In this document: positions 1 to 11,923 of the stretch, one piece after another
Position numbering within the stretch: position 1 is the first letter of the stretch
Layout of the letters: the number at the start of each line of letters is the position of its first letter
From: Allium sativum
Lineage: Eukaryota; Streptophyta; Magnoliopsida; Asparagales; Amaryllidaceae
Assembly: GCA_030737875.1 (NCBI GenBank)
Contig: CM060912.1
Span: forward strand, 201,947,231 to 202,011,230
Length of the DNA: 64,000 nt
Direction of reading: 5' to 3'
Translations under genes and position numbers: made by a program
Notes under the pieces: model-generated
What the model was told of the DNA's origin: nothing
The model's database searches: none
What the model saw: the letters and a program-made list of their open reading frames with translations, nothing else

Positions 1-1624
1 CCATTTCACGGATTTCCTTTTTGTTTGAAGTCCACTTGTTCAATTACAATATTTGCTAAATTCGATTTCTTAACATTTAACTCATCAATTTGATTTTTAA
101 ACCCCTTTAAAACCTTGTTGGGATTTGTTTCCAATCGCTTTCTCTAATTTTCTTAACAACTCATAATACTTAGCTTAGAATTTAATCTATTACCATATTC
201 CAACTTATTGTCAATTTATAATTATTTCCCTTAAAAGGTTCATTTCACTTGAACTTACTTTACTTAATTGAATAATTAAGTAAAATTTTATTTAAAACTC
301 CACATCTACTTACTAGTCACAATTACAATTCTCGTTTGAACACTCGGATTTTAAATCCCTTTTTAACATCTCTTATCATTTCTTTGACCAAACCATATTG
401 CCACTAAATCACTTCTCGAATGAATCCCAATTAAAAGCCATTGTTCTAATTATTATTAAAAAAATAATTAACTATAAAAATAATTAACTTTATTATTAAC
501 TGGAAATGGGATCATTAATCACTCTCACAACTTATTAAATAATTATTTACTCTATTAAACCCAACAAATTCGATAATTACTTTAATTATAGTTAATCAAA
601 CATTTACTAACATTAAACATTTATTAGTTGCATTTAACAAATCAATTCAGAAATTCAAATCAATTTAATTAAAATATCATTTCAAGTAAAAACAGTTGCA
701 TTTATTGACCATGCATCTCAGTTAACTTTTAACTGATTTTCACTGTCATTTCCCCTTTAAATTAATTAAATAACTTGATTAATTTAAAATAATTATTTAA
801 TTGTTCTAAAACCAATTATTCTATTTTGCCAACCTGTCGGTAAATTCCTGGTTTCTGCTTTTACAACTGGTCTAAACCATTTAAATAATTCCTTTATAAC
901 TCGATTTAAAATATTTATTTATCAAATTTCTAATTTAATTAGTTATATAAAATTACTAAAACTTTAATCCAGTTATAAAATAATTTATAACTTTAAACAA
1001 CGTCAATCCACCTGACGGTAGACCGATGTTTAAAAACCGTATAATTTAGGGCATTCTGCCAATTACTCAGTCAACATTGTCGATTGATTTTAACCACAAC
1101 AACGATGAATATATATTCCACCATCAACATTCGAACAAGTTTTGGTGTCAGTCAGGGTGAACAATTCATATGTATGCACAACAAACAAAAATACAGTTTA
1201 TTTGAGGAATCCGGTTGGATCCCTCCAACATGTCCTTCTCTGCATCACAGATAATAGTTTGATATAATATACGAATTAAGTAATGACATATAAATAACTG
1301 CAACCAAATAAACAACCAATTTGCATCCATCACATCTAATCAACCAAATTATACTGTTAACGGTGAATTATATTTTTCTATGGACCTACCCCATCACAGG
1401 ATTCCAGAAGGTGAGAGAATTAAGTCACCAGATTCAATTTTGGTCGACGGTTGACGTGTTGGTTGCATCTAACTTGAGACGACCGTTCAAAATTGTCTGA
1501 AATTCCAACTGCTTCAAATCAAACTCCTAGTCAGTGCCATCGGATAGGTCTCGTCTCTGCGATCCCAACGGATCCAGTTTCGTTAAATTTCGTTACCGTA
1601 TGTGCAAGTTATCACGATTTAAAG

Positions 1625-1628
<4 letters not shown>

Positions 1629-1664
<36 letters not shown>
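1629..1664. repeat. (AT)n microsatellite
   Basis: An uninterrupted AT dinucleotide run of about 36 bases inside the partial giant LTR. Confidence 0.95.
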
Positions 1665-1667
<3 letters not shown>

Positions 1668-2551
1668 TTAATTGCTAAATTAATTATTATTAAATAATTA
1701 AATAATTAATGATTAACTCTAATGATTACCTTAATTAATCTCGTTTAAGCCAAGTCATCCTCAGAATATGCAAAACACGTTTTCATCCTCCTGACCATCT
1801 AAAACCCGACTCTCGCTCTCTTCCTCTCCTGTATTCTTACAACCGAACATCCATCCAAGAACCGAACTCCGGCGCCACCCAGGACCATCGGGACCCTCGC
1901 CAAGACCACCACCGTCTCCGCCGTTAAGAGCAGCCGCCATGCCTCCACGCTGGACCCCCACCTCGCCGTCCTCTCGCCAGAAATCCGATATGAACGGAAA
2001 TCGTTCAGACCCAAAATTCTCCGACCACCGTTGCCTATTGGTGACCGGACCACCACCATTAGATGCGCCTCGCATCCCTCTACGCCTGACCTTCTTCCTC
2101 TGCCACCAACAATGGCCGACGACGCTTGAAAATCCCCAAAACCATTCGCCACTTTCAAAAATAAACCCAAAAATCAATTTCCTGTTCATCTAACAAATTC
2201 CGACACCCCCGACCACCAGAGGTCATGCCAACACCACCAAAACCTCTGCCTGACTCTCCTCTACAAAACCCCCAACGTCCCAATATCTAAAATCGACCCA
2301 AACTCCTCAATTTCTGAAAAGAACGAAAGTGGTTTTCGCCTGTTTTTGTGAATATCCGGCCACCCCAAGTGCCCGATCATCCCCAACTTTTTACAGTAGG
2401 TAGGGAACGAGCCGATCTACAACTTTTTTTCAGACCGCTATAGCAAATTCTTTACAGGTTGAGAGAAATAAATTGTTTTAGAATGAAGGGCCTTTTTGCA
2501 AAATTTATGAGAAATGGTGAATGTGCTTATTTAGGCTGAGGTGTTTAGGGG

Positions 2552-2559
2552 TTTATATA
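2552..2559 (-). promoter_or_regulatory. TATA box of the partial giant LTR
   Basis: TATATAAA on the minus strand, about 1.07 kb from the 5' (right) end of this LTR and followed by a GC-richer stretch. The solo LTR and the outer element have TATA motifs at corresponding positions. The promoter role is inferred. Confidence 0.45.
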
Positions 2560-3627
2560 AGCGGAAAAATATTATTTTAACTTGATGTGACGAGCGACGT
2601 TGACTAGTGATATTTTATTTCGTGTCTATCGCATTTTTAAACGTTGTTTATTCGCTCTTGTGCTCACATATGAACCCCATTCGAGATGTGAATGGACGAC
2701 ATAGTATATTTTGATGATACGGTCCTAATGAAACTTGTTTCGTCGAATTCCGAGTTCGTTTGCTCAAATGGCCCTCGTTTACGTTCAAATGGTCGTTTTT
2801 ATTTACATTTTATTTTGCCACGCTCACAAATTAACTCCGATTGACGCGCCACTTGAAATCTACTAATAATTTACCGTTACGGTCCCAACAAAATTTATTT
2901 CGTCGAAAACAGAGGTCGTTTGAAGAAAGTCCCTTTTATAACTGCCAATTTGAATTAAAATAAATTAATTTTAAAATACTTCAATATAATAATATTAAAA
3001 TATTGCCATTAGTCAAAATCGACCAGAATTTGATGTATATTCACAATAAAATAACTCGGGTTGAACAAAGTCAGTTCGATATTCAAAATATTTAAAAACC
3101 CTTAAATCTATAGAATAAACCAATAATATATATAAAGGAATTTCATAACGTTTTTTTTTTCCAAAATTTGATTTGGACATAAAACAAAATCTACGCAATG
3201 AAAACTGGATTTTTCTCTTCCACTAGAAAGATATTGTCCAACCGGTCGCTCTTGTTTCGAGAAAATCCGACTTATTTTGAACCCGGTACGACCAATTGAA
3301 GTTCAAAACGCCAAATCGTGAACTGCCGCGCTGCTGTAGCTCTATTTATATTTAAATTATAAACTATATATATTCCATCATCGACAACTAAATGATATTG
3401 TCGATATAACTTCAATATATCCAATATCGAACTATTCCAAACCGCCCGTTCACCCTTTATTGCCGCCACAACATTTTATGACCGATTTGGAATTAAATTA
3501 TTATTTTATTATTTATTTAAATAATAATTCAAAACATAGTCATTAAATTTGATTATTTAAATTCACCCAATATTTTAAATAAATAAAATAAATCAAATAA
3601 ATAGGCAGAAAAACACGGGTCGTTACA

Positions 3628-4120
3628 CGAAGGCTGAGAGATTATCATTGTCATAAGTTCTAGCAGGCTCGAAGCAGGGGTACACTAGAGACGTCTAAAA
3701 TACCGGTTGTAGGTCGAGTACCCTGGGTATCGTTGAAAGGCTAAGTTGTTAACGTTGGACATACATATGTATCGTTGAAAGACGCATGAAGTTTATGCTA
3801 GAACTAGGGTTACCATTAGCCCTTGACATATGGCAAGGTCGGTCGTCATACGATTAACGATGGTTCCAAAGTAGGATTGGTGGTGATAGCCAGAGTCAGT
3901 CATGGATATTTGATTGTTTGGATGCTCTATTTGTACCATCTTATGTAGATAGCCCAACATCGAAGGAGATGTTCCTTGAGTGCTTGTCTGATATTGGTTT
4001 AGGCCTCTGGGCTTATGCTTGAGGGATGTTGAATTCGATTAGCATGGTTTACATGAGATATATATAATCTGGATGTCATGAGTGCTTTTCCATGATTGAA
4101 TGGATGTTTTGGTTTCCATG
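3628..4120. other. Unassigned sequence between the partial giant LTR and Athila
   Basis: No open frame or known motif is recognised. It continues after the Athila insertion at 15338, so the two pieces were one stretch before Athila arrived. A decayed LTR is possible. Confidence 0.4.
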
Positions 4121-4125
4121 AATGT
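4121..4125. repeat. Athila target site duplication (left)
   Basis: AATGT immediately before the LTR TG end, identical to 15333-15337. Confidence 0.95.
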
Positions 4126-5106
4126 TGATCGACGCTAGTCTATGAATTAGAAAAGCGCGACATTTAAATTAAATTCTGCAAGCATACAGGCGTGTAGCAT
4201 ACAGGTCGAACACAGGGAGGAAAGTTAAATTTTATTATTTATATGTTTCGTGGGCGTGTTAGACGAACTTTGGAGGTTGATTTTGCAAAACAAAACAAAA
4301 TTAAAACTGTAATTTGATTCAGAACAGATCTAACTGAACCGACGATCAAATCACAATTTCAATGGAAAGCAAATGAAACTATGAATTAGATTTGAATCTA
4401 ATCAAACCCAATTTGACCTAAGAAAATAATAAAAAGCAGAAATTTAAATTGCAGAAATTGAAATAACAAACAAGAATTAAAATTAGGATTTCCGCTGAAT
4501 TTAATTAGACGGTAAATCACTAATGCAAATAAGTGCAAAATACAAATAGTGTTCTACCGAATCTAATCGTATAGACAACACTAGTTGCTAAGAAAACAAA
4601 AAAAATGCAGAAAATAAAAGAGAAAGAAGAACTTTTATTAGAACAATGGAATAAGAGATGAGATGGTGGCTACAAGGTTATTACAGGGGTATATATAGGG
4701 TAGATAGCCAAACCCTAACCCTAACCCTAATGATAAATGGGCCTGGTCATTACATCACCAATTATTTTACAATGAGAACATAAATGGGCCTTAGATAAAT
4801 AAAGCAAATTTCGGCCTTTTCTCTTTTCCTCTTGTTTTCTTAACACTTCCTCATTGATTTGTGATGTGCAGAGCCTTTTTATCACTCCTTTTCTTGTCCA
4901 ACAGCAACTAGATGTGATATCTTCATCTACAATTCTTCAAGATGCAAATACACAGCAAATTGAACTCTATTTCTCTACATTTCTGGTTGCATGCGGGCTG
5001 GGTTGGACTATCTGTAAAAATAACAAAACAATACCCAAGTAATATTTATTTATATACAAAAGACGAGATATAAGAGCATAAAATAAACACATTTCTATGT
5101 CAATCA
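4126..5106 (-). repeat. Athila 3' LTR
   Basis: 981 bp, with TGAT...ATCA termini. By eye it matches the right LTR except for a T/C in the TTTAATYAGACGG stretch and a C/G in AAATTTSGGCC. It lies downstream of pol in minus sense. Confidence 0.97.
4690..4730 (-). promoter_or_regulatory. TATA box with telomere-like repeats upstream, Athila 3' LTR copy
   Basis: On the minus strand three TTAGGG-type units ending in a telo-box-like AAACCCTAA (4710-4730, read on plus) lie just upstream of TATATATA (4690-4697). The promoter role is inferred from position in the LTR. The right LTR carries the same arrangement. Confidence 0.6.
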
Positions 5107-5122
5107 AATACCCCCACACTTA
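5107..5122 (-). promoter_or_regulatory. Athila polypurine tract
   Basis: On the minus strand AAGTGTGGGGGTATT abuts the 3' LTR. It is the expected plus-strand DNA primer site and resembles other Athila/Tat PPTs. Confidence 0.85.
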
Positions 5123-6484
5123 TCTTTTACTCGTCCTCGAGTAAAACAAGAAATGAAAAACTAACTAGATAGGTCACACTTTCGTAGGAAACACGATTGC
5201 ATTGAGCGCATGCAACAAGCCGTTAAACCTCTAGGTGTCCCTAGTAGGACGAGTGGTGTCTCGTGAGGGTTTTCAGCGGATACTACCCACAAAATCCAAA
5301 TGCAGTATGCTATGATTCTAATGAAACTACATGAATGCAATGGACATATGCAAATAAAACGAAAAATGAAAACACGACTTGTTTCAGGAAAGTGGTAAAA
5401 CAAATTAAGTTAACAATTTCTAATCAGTTGATTTTATTTTAGATACCTCAACTTGTCACAAATTTTCAATATAACTCAAGTTTTCAAATGTTAAATTCCA
5501 GTTTGGCCCGTTAGTTCGGTCGATAACATAGTGCAGCCATGAAATAAATTCTTAGTTTGCTTGGCACAGTTTGCAAAGTGGTATTCTAATTTTCTCATGT
5601 ATGGCTAGTCAAATCAATAAGGTCAAGAAGTGTTTGGGTATCATCGCTTATTCTTTATTCTATAAAATTTTAAGATTTATGATTAAGTACATACACCTAA
5701 CTAAAAAGACCAAGGCTTACCACCCATGCACTGCCTCGCGGACTAATGGAGAGTAGGTAAGGAGCTTGGCGGACTGTGCAGGCCGACTTTGACTTTGTCA
5801 ACAACGTGTCGGTAATACTTAGGTGTCCAATCTCATAGAACGAGACCAAGATATTCCAACTTTGACTTTGTCAACAACGTGTCGGATAGAGCTTGGCGGG
5901 TTTGCACACCAACGCTCGATATACAAGCAATGTTGGATACCCTTGGAATACTATTATTATTGTTATCGAAAATATAAGCACAAAAGAGAGTTACGCGAAT
6001 TCAACTTAACACAACTTAGTTTTAAAGATTTGAAAAGCCACTATAAGTATTTTAAGTCCTCCACTTGTTTAAACAAAGTCTACAATATAGAATAGATTTC
6101 ATGGCCATCACCTAAGAATCTCCCTATGTACCGGTTACACTATTATCCCTCAAAATTAAACTTTTCATTATATTTCCTATTCGATCTAAGTTAAGAGAGA
6201 AAAATACTATCAACTGGCTAAAAATTGTAAACTTATTTTGTTGTATCAATTGAAAATGAGTCGTATTTTCCAAAAAAAAAATTATGGTATGTTACTACAA
6301 TCTAAAATATATGATGGTCCTACTTAAATGGCTGAAAATAAAAACAAAGAAAAATGAAAATGGATGAAATGCAGACTCCCCCCTACACTTGATTGAGACA
6401 GTGTCCCAACTGTCTAAAGCAGAAAAACAAAAATAAAAAAATGAAAAATAAAAATAAAAGAAAAAGAACGTGTACCACCTGATT
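5123..6484 (-). other. Athila 3' non-coding region without env-like gene
   Basis: About 1.36 kb between the end of pol and the PPT. Many Athila elements carry an env-like frame here. Only short frames (80 codons or fewer) exist, without a signal peptide followed by a transmembrane pattern. A 27 bp perfect direct repeat is the only structure seen. Confidence 0.6.
5786..5885. repeat. 27 bp direct repeat pair in Athila 3' region
   Basis: A 27 bp sequence beginning ACTTTGACTTTGTC at 5786-5812 recurs exactly at 5859-5885. A GAGCTTGGCGG motif lies beside each copy. Confidence 0.85.
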
Positions 6485-9400
6485 TCATGGTGGATGATCA
6501 CGCAGATCGATAGAGTCGTCTTCGTCATATTGCTCGAATTCCAAAAATGGTTTCAATCGCTGACCGTTTACTTTGAAGACTTTTCCATCCCTAGGATTTT
6601 CAATTTCAACCGCTCCATGAGGGTATACTGTTTTCATGACATAAGGTCCAGTCCATCGAGATCTGAGTTTCCCTGGAAACAAGTGAAGTCTAGAGTCGTA
6701 TAAAAGAACTTTTTGACCTATGTTGAATTCCTTACGAAGTATGTTTTTGTCGTGTTGGGCTTTGGTTCTTTCTTTGTAGATTTTCGCATTTTCATACGCC
6801 TCATTTCTTAATTCCTCTAATTCAGAAATTTGTAACTTCCTGTGTGAGCCGGCTTTTTCTAAGTCAAAGTTCAAAAATTTTATGGCCCAAAGAGCGCGAT
6901 GCTCTAATTCAAGAGGTAAGTGACAGGCCTTTCCAAAGACTAATCGATATGGTGACATCACTAGATTGGTTTTATAAGCTGTGCGAAAAGCCCAAAGTGC
7001 ATCAACCAGTTTTACAGACCAATCTTTTCTATTGGAATTCACGGTTTTCTCAAGAATTTGTTTGATTTGTCTATTGGAAACTTCTACTTGTCCACTAGTT
7101 TGTGGATGGTAAGGTGTTGACAGCTTGTGTGTGATTGAGTATTTCTTGAGCAAGGACTCAAAAGCACGATTACAGAAATGAGTGCCATTATCGCTAATGA
7201 TAGCTCGAGGTGTGCCAAAGCGTGAAAAGATGTTTTCTTTGAGGAATTTGACAACAACCTTGTTGTCGTTGGTTTTGGTCGGAATGGCTTCAACCCATTT
7301 TGAGACATAATCTACCGCAAGTAAGATGTAAAGATTCCCAAATGAATTAGGGAATGGTCCCATGAAATCGATTCCCCAAACATCGAATAACTCAATCACT
7401 AAAATGGGGTTGAGAGGCATCATGTTCCGCCTAGAGATTCGACCCATTCTTTGACATCGCTCACATTTAGAGCAAAATTCGAAAGCGTCACGGAAGAGTG
7501 TGGGCCAATAAAAACCGCTTTGCAAAACTTTTGCAGCAGTTTTTCTTGCTCCAAAATGTCCGCCACAAGCATGGTCATGTGAGAAAGAGAGAATACTTTG
7601 GTGTTCATGATCGGGCACACACCTTCGAATGATTTGGTCTGGACAGTATTTGAAAAGATATGGGTCATCCCAATAGAAGTTTCGAACTTTCGAGAGAAAT
7701 TTTTGTTTATCTTGTTTCGACCATTCAGCGGGCAGTTGTTGTGTGACAAGATAGTTTACAATGTCAGCATACCAAGGGGTGTTAGAAATCGAAAGGAGTT
7801 GTTCGTTAGGAAAATAGTCATCGATTTGTGTGTCGTTATCATTTTCGTGCACAATTCGAGAGAGATGATCAGCTACGACATTTTCAGAACCCTTTTTATC
7901 TCGTATTTCTATATCGAATTCTTGAAGAAGAAGGATCCAACGAATCAAGCGGGCCTTGGCATCCTTTTTAGAAAGCAAATATCGTAGGGCAGCATGGTCA
8001 GTGTAAACTATGACTTTGGATCCTATGAGATATGGTCTGAATTTCTCAAGAGCGAAGACAACTGCCAAAAATTCCTTTTCAGTAGTTGAGTAATTCAGTT
8101 GGGCCTCGTTTAAAGTTTTGCTAGCGTAATAAATGACTCGAGGTAGTTTATCGATACGCTGACCCAAGATGGCTCCAATAGCAAAATCAGAAGCGTCACA
8201 TATAAGTTCGAAGGGTTGAGTCCAATCAGGAGGTTGAATGATGGGAGTTGTGGTCAAGAGTGATTTGAGAGTTTCAAAAGATGTTTTGCAATCATTGGAA
8301 AATTCAAACTTTACGTCTTTGGCAAGTAAATTCGAGAGAGGTTTTGAAATTTTTGAGAAATCCTTAATGAATCTTCTATAGAATCCTGCATGGCCAAGAA
8401 ATGAACGAACTTCTTTGACAGACTTGGGAGGAGGTAAATTAGCAATCAAATCGATTTTGGATTTATCGACTTCTAGGCCATCTTTGGAGACGACATGACC
8501 AAGAACTATCCCCCTTTTTACCATAAAGTGGCATTTCTCCCAATTAAGCACGAGTGATTTCTCCTTACAACGCTTAAGGACGAGTTCTAAATGAGTGAGA
8601 CATTGGGAAAAAGATGATCCATATATTGAAAAATCGTCCATGAATATTTCCAAGAATTCTTCCACCATATCAGAGAAAATACTCATCATACACCTTTGGA
8701 AAGTCGCGGGGGCATTACAAAGACCAAAAGGCATGCGTCGATAAGCAAAGGTTCCAAAGGGACAAGTAAAGGTGGTCTTATGTTGATCTTCCAAAGCAAC
8801 AGGAATTTGGTTATAGCCAGAGTATCCATCGAGAAAACAGTAGTACTCATGTCCCGCTAAGCGTTCGAGCATTTGGTCAATAAAAGGCAAGGGAAAATGG
8901 TCTTTTCGTGTGGCTGAGTTAAGCTTTCGATAGTCAATGCACACACGCCATTTGGTTTTGATTTTTGTTGGGACGAGTTCATTACTGTCGTTTTTGATCA
9001 CTGTGACTCCCGACTTCTTTGGTACAACTTGTACCGGACTTACCCAAGTACTGTCAGAGATGGGATAGATGATGTTATTGTCTAGACATTTGATTATCTC
9101 CTCCTTGACCACTTCTCTCATGTTCGGGTTTAATCGCCTTTGGGCCTCACGGGTGGGTTTAGCCTCATCAACTAAATGTATGCGATGTTCCACAATTGAT
9201 GGGCTGATTCCTTTTATATCGCTAATTTCCCACCCCAAGGCGTCCTTATTTTCCCGCAAAGTTTCCAAAACTTTTTCTTCTTGGTCCTCGGTAAGATCAG
9301 AGGCCAAGATTACGGGAAAAGTTTCTGAGGAGTCTAGGTAGGCATACTTAAGGTCTGGTGGCAAGGGTTTGAGGTCAAACTTAGGAAGTTCTTGTGCATC

Positions 9401-11134
9401 AACATTGGTCAACATTCCTTGGTTAGATTTAGATGACGAAGTGTCGGAGTCAAGAATTTTGTTTAGTTCAGAAATGTCGAGTTCGTCGAAATCAGGGTCA
9501 AAATGGTCAAGACACATTTTCAGGGCTTCAGAAGTATCACTAGCGGTTTCATCAACTGTGGTTTGAATCATGTCAATTTCATCGATCTCAAAATCCCTAG
9601 GTTGTTTGTTGAGATTAAAGATGTTTAACTCAATGGTTAGGTGCCCGAAGGAAAGTCGAAGCTGACCATTCCTACAATTAATGACAGCATTAGAGGTTGC
9701 TAAGAAGGGGCGTCCTAAGATCAATGGTATTTGAACGTTGGGATTTGAGACAGGCTCTGTTTCTAGAACTATAAAATCGACAGGGAAGTAAAACTGTTCG
9801 ATCTGTATCAAGACGTCTTCGATAATTCCCAATGGCTTTTTGACAGATCGATCGGCTAGTTGAAGTGTGATGTTTGTTGGTTTAATCTCCCCTAGTCCAA
9901 GTTGACGATAGACAGTATAAGGGAGAAGGTTGACACTGGCACCAAGGTCAAGTAGAGCACGAGAGATATGGGTGTTTCCTATTTTACAATCAATTGTAGG
10001 GCAGCCAGGGTCTTTGTACTTGACTGGGGCAAGATTTGAAAGAACAGAGCTTGTATTTGCAGTTAGAAAGGCGGTTTTTGGGACATTGGTCGCACGTTTT
10101 TGTGTGCACAATTCCTTAAGACATTTGGCATATTGAGGAATTTGTTCAATGGTGTCTAAAAGAGGAATGTTCACACGGACTTGTTTGAAAATTTCCAGAA
10201 TTTTATCGAAATTTGCTGCTTTCTTCTTATTATTGAGTCTATGAGGAAAAGGAGCAACTGGTTTTTCGACTCTTCGATCAGTTTCATCATTCGAGGAAAA
10301 AGGTGGTAGGGGTGTAGAAGATGAAATGTTGGGATTGCCAACATTGGTTTTCAAAGGTGGGTCGGGTTTGCCGACACAAGGAGAAGAACTGTGGGGATTG
10401 CCAACATTTAAGGGAATTTGAGGTTCAGAAGAATTGGCATTCGAAGCCAATGGATGATCATCAGGATTAGGGATTGGAGTCGAGTTAGAAGATTTGCCAG
10501 GGTTGCCCACGTTATTATCAATCCTCTTTCCAGATCGAAGGGTTGTAATAGTGTTGACTGGATTATGGTTTTCGTCCTCACAAGAATTTACAGTACGAGA
10601 GTTATATTTTGGATTCACCTCAGGTTGACTAGGCAACTTTCCTTTCTCATTATTTTTCGCCATTTCCTTTATCATATGCATTAGTTGGTCGATTTTAGCG
10701 TCTTGATTATTTATTTGTTTTTCTAATCGAACAATATCTTGTGATGGTTGAGAAGATTGAGAGGATTGGTTCGATGATTGAAAATTGGGGTGCCTATACG
10801 GTTGTTTGGATTGAGGTGCAGCTTGAGAGGTTTGAGAATTGGGGGGTGGAGCTTGGTAATTCGGATTGGGAATAAAGGGTTGCATGTGAGATGGGTTTGC
10901 CGAATTATTGGGGTTTGACCAAGAAAAGTTTGGGTGGTTCCTCCAACCAGGATTGTACGTGGCTGAGTAAGGGTTATTTTGAGCTATAGCATTGGCTTGG
11001 TCCTGAGAGTAGTAGTGGGGTAACCCTTCTCCGGCTTGAGGAGTTTGATTTTCTACGGGAATTTGATTTGGGTCCACGACATGCACTCCTCTAGTAGAAG
11101 TACGATTTGGAACGCGAATTGATTCCCATTGCAT
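6485..11134 (-). CDS. pol: Athila pol polyprotein (protease, RT, RNase H, integrase)
   Basis: 1549 residues from the first ATG, but the frame is open from 11146 and lies in the same frame as gag, separated from it only by one UAG. Residues 1-300 are Q/N/P-rich (gag C-terminal part) with no CCHC zinc knuckle. Protease with DLGAS is near residue 396. RT follows at about 690-870, with [10 protein letters not shown] and FMDD near 831. RNase H (CDASDFAIG) is near 980 and ends about VVADHLSR at 1089. The integrase HHCC finger is at about 1185-1230. Its D-D-E core has GIDFMG near 1255, SDNGTHF near 1316 and [13 protein letters not shown] near 1350. A C-terminal GPY-type motif (RWTGPYV) is present. 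No chromodomain follows. All catalytic motifs look intact, so the enzyme set could be functional if expressed. Confidence 0.95.
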   Translation of the reverse strand: MQWESIRVPNRTSTRGVHVVDPNQIPVENQTPQAGEGLPHYYSQDQANAIAQNNPYSATYNPGWRNHPNFSWSNPNNSANPSHMQPFIPNPNYQAPPPNSQTSQAAPQSKQPYRHPNFQSSNQSSQSSQPSQDIVRLEKQINNQDAKIDQLMHMIKEMAKNNEKGKLPSQPEVNPKYNSRTVNSCEDENHNPVNTITTLRSGKRIDNNVGNPGKSSNSTPIPNPDDHPLASNANSSEPQIPLNVGNPHSSSPCVGKPDPPLKTNVGNPNISSSTPLPPFSSNDETDRRVEKPVAPFPHRLNNKKKAANFDKILEIFKQVRVNIPLLDTIEQIPQYAKCLKELCTQKRATNVPKTAFLTANTSSVLSNLAPVKYKDPGCPTIDCKIGNTHISRALLDLGASVNLLPYTVYRQLGLGEIKPTNITLQLADRSVKKPLGIIEDVLIQIEQFYFPVDFIVLETEPVSNPNVQIPLILGRPFLATSNAVINCRNGQLRLSFGHLTIELNIFNLNKQPRDFEIDEIDMIQTTVDETASDTSEALKMCLDHFDPDFDELDISELNKILDSDTSSSKSNQGMLTNVDAQELPKFDLKPLPPDLKYAYLDSSETFPVILASDLTEDQEEKVLETLRENKDALGWEISDIKGISPSIVEHRIHLVDEAKPTREAQRRLNPNMREVVKEEIIKCLDNNIIYPISDSTWVSPVQVVPKKSGVTVIKNDSNELVPTKIKTKWRVCIDYRKLNSATRKDHFPLPFIDQMLERLAGHEYYCFLDGYSGYNQIPVALEDQHKTTFTCPFGTFAYRRMPFGLCNAPATFQRCMMSIFSDMVEEFLEIFMDDFSIYGSSFSQCLTHLELVLKRCKEKSLVLNWEKCHFMVKRGIVLGHVVSKDGLEVDKSKIDLIANLPPPKSVKEVRSFLGHAGFYRRFIKDFSKISKPLSNLLAKDVKFEFSNDCKTSFETLKSLLTTTPIIQPPDWTQPFELICDASDFAIGAILGQRIDKLPRVIYYASKTLNEAQLNYSTTEKEFLAVVFALEKFRPYLIGSKVIVYTDHAALRYLLSKKDAKARLIRWILLLQEFDIEIRDKKGSENVVADHLSRIVHENDNDTQIDDYFPNEQLLSISNTPWYADIVNYLVTQQLPAEWSKQDKQKFLSKVRNFYWDDPYLFKYCPDQIIRRCVPDHEHQSILSFSHDHACGGHFGARKTAAKVLQSGFYWPTLFRDAFEFCSKCERCQRMGRISRRNMMPLNPILVIELFDVWGIDFMGPFPNSFGNLYILLAVDYVSKWVEAIPTKTNDNKVVVKFLKENIFSRFGTPRAIISDNGTHFCNRAFESLLKKYSITHKLSTPYHPQTSGQVEVSNRQIKQILEKTVNSNRKDWSVKLVDALWAFRTAYKTNLVMSPYRLVFGKACHLPLELEHRALWAIKFLNFDLEKAGSHRKLQISELEELRNEAYENAKIYKERTKAQHDKNILRKEFNIGQKVLLYDSRLHLFPGKLRSRWTGPYVMKTVYPHGAVEIENPRDGKVFKVNGQRLKPFLEFEQYDEDDSIDLRDHPP

Positions 11135-11146
11135 GTCCTTTTCAGA

Positions 11147-11923
11147 CTAATCTTCTAAGAACCGCCAAGCTTCATCGGCTGTTTTAGACATAAAATCTCC
11201 TCCACACATTGATTCTAGTTGAGTTTTAGATTGATAGTTAAGCCCTTCATATACAATTTGACACAAGTTGTCTTTTAGAATTCCATGATGAGGACAACTA
11301 TACAGTAGTTGGTTGAATCTCTCAAAATATTTTGAAAAAGTTTCCCCCTCATTTTGACAAAATTGATTTATCTCAGTTCGGATTTTGAGAGTTTTATGGA
11401 AAGGGAAAAACTTTTTCAAGAATGCAGTGACAAATTCATCCCAACTTCTTATGGAATGTCGTGGAAGAGAATTTAGCCATCTTTTGGCGCTTTCAAGTAG
11501 TGCAAATGGAATTAGCCTTAGCTTGATCGATTCGTTAGATAATTGTTGCATTTTTGTTGTGGAGGCATATAATTCAAATTCACTCATAAATTCATAAGCA
11601 TTTTCAGACCCAGTAAATTTTGGTACCCCTTGGATAAAAGAATGTTTTAGCTCAAAATTGTTTCCTTCAGCTGGTGGGAACACAATGACAGATGGTTGAA
11701 CGGTCCTAGTAGGATAACATCGATCACGAAGAGACAAGGGTCTATCCATTTGGATATTGAGGTTTTGAAAATTTTGATTTATCTGGTTTTGATCCCCAAA
11801 GTTTGGAAAGTTTTGATTCACTCGATTTTGATCCAATTCGGGTGGAAAATTTTGGTTGATTCGAGAACCCCTAGGAGAATTTTGTTGGCTAACACTTTTT
11901 TCGCTCATTGTTGTCAAATGCAA
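11147..11923 (-). CDS. gag: Athila gag (capsid) N-terminal part, ends at in-frame UAG
   Basis: 258 residues with a low-complexity N-terminus (repeated QNxxNQNF units), then a retrotransposon gag domain from about residue 75: FELKHSFIQGVPKF, LRLIPFALLESAKRWL, FLKKFFP, and CPHHGI near the end. Capsid protein packages the element RNA. The frame stops at UAG (11149-11147) and the next codon continues in the same frame into pol, so gag and pol are one frame broken by a single stop. In related elements a non-stop codon sits in this linker, so a recent point nonsense change is the simplest reading. Programmed readthrough is the alternative. The ATG at 11923 is followed by a second ATG five codons later, so the exact start is uncertain. 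Confidence 0.9.
   Translation of the reverse strand: MHLTTMSEKSVSQQNSPRGSRINQNFPPELDQNRVNQNFPNFGDQNQINQNFQNLNIQMDRPLSLRDRCYPTRTVQPSVIVFPPAEGNNFELKHSFIQGVPKFTGSENAYEFMSEFELYASTTKMQQLSNESIKLRLIPFALLESAKRWLNSLPRHSIRSWDEFVTAFLKKFFPFHKTLKIRTEINQFCQNEGETFSKYFERFNQLLYSCPHHGILKDNLCQIVYEGLNYQSKTQLESMCGGDFMSKTADEAWRFLED

Larger units (their letters stand above)
1..3627 (-). mobile_element. Partial giant LTR, minus-strand Ty3-type, truncated by window start
   Basis: The segment ends at 3627 in GGGTCGTTACA, the terminal motif shared by the other large LTRs here (TGTAACGACCC on the minus strand). It contains modules also found in them: a GGAATCC-containing hairpin near 1205, GAACTGCCGCGC near 3321, and two TTTCGTCGAA blocks near 2740 and 2900. 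A GC-richer island lies at about 1800-2300, just downstream (minus sense) of a TATA box, as in the other copies. Open frames in that island are not conserved between families and I do not call a gene. The left end lies outside the window, so solo or complete status and target duplication cannot be tested. Confidence 0.7.

Noticed and set aside
1761..2193. Overlapping 142-, 123- and 84-codon frames in the partial giant LTR
   Set aside because: They occupy a GC-richer island where long frames arise by composition, in conflicting frames on both strands, and have no counterpart in the islands of the other LTR families.
4710..4730. Interstitial telomere remnant
   Set aside because: Only about three units, present at the same place in both LTRs just upstream of a TATA box, so it is part of the LTR.
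4854..5042. Identical 62-codon plus-strand frames in both Athila LTRs (also 15080-15268)
   Set aside because: They are identical only because the LTRs are copies; antisense to the element and without any recognisable feature.
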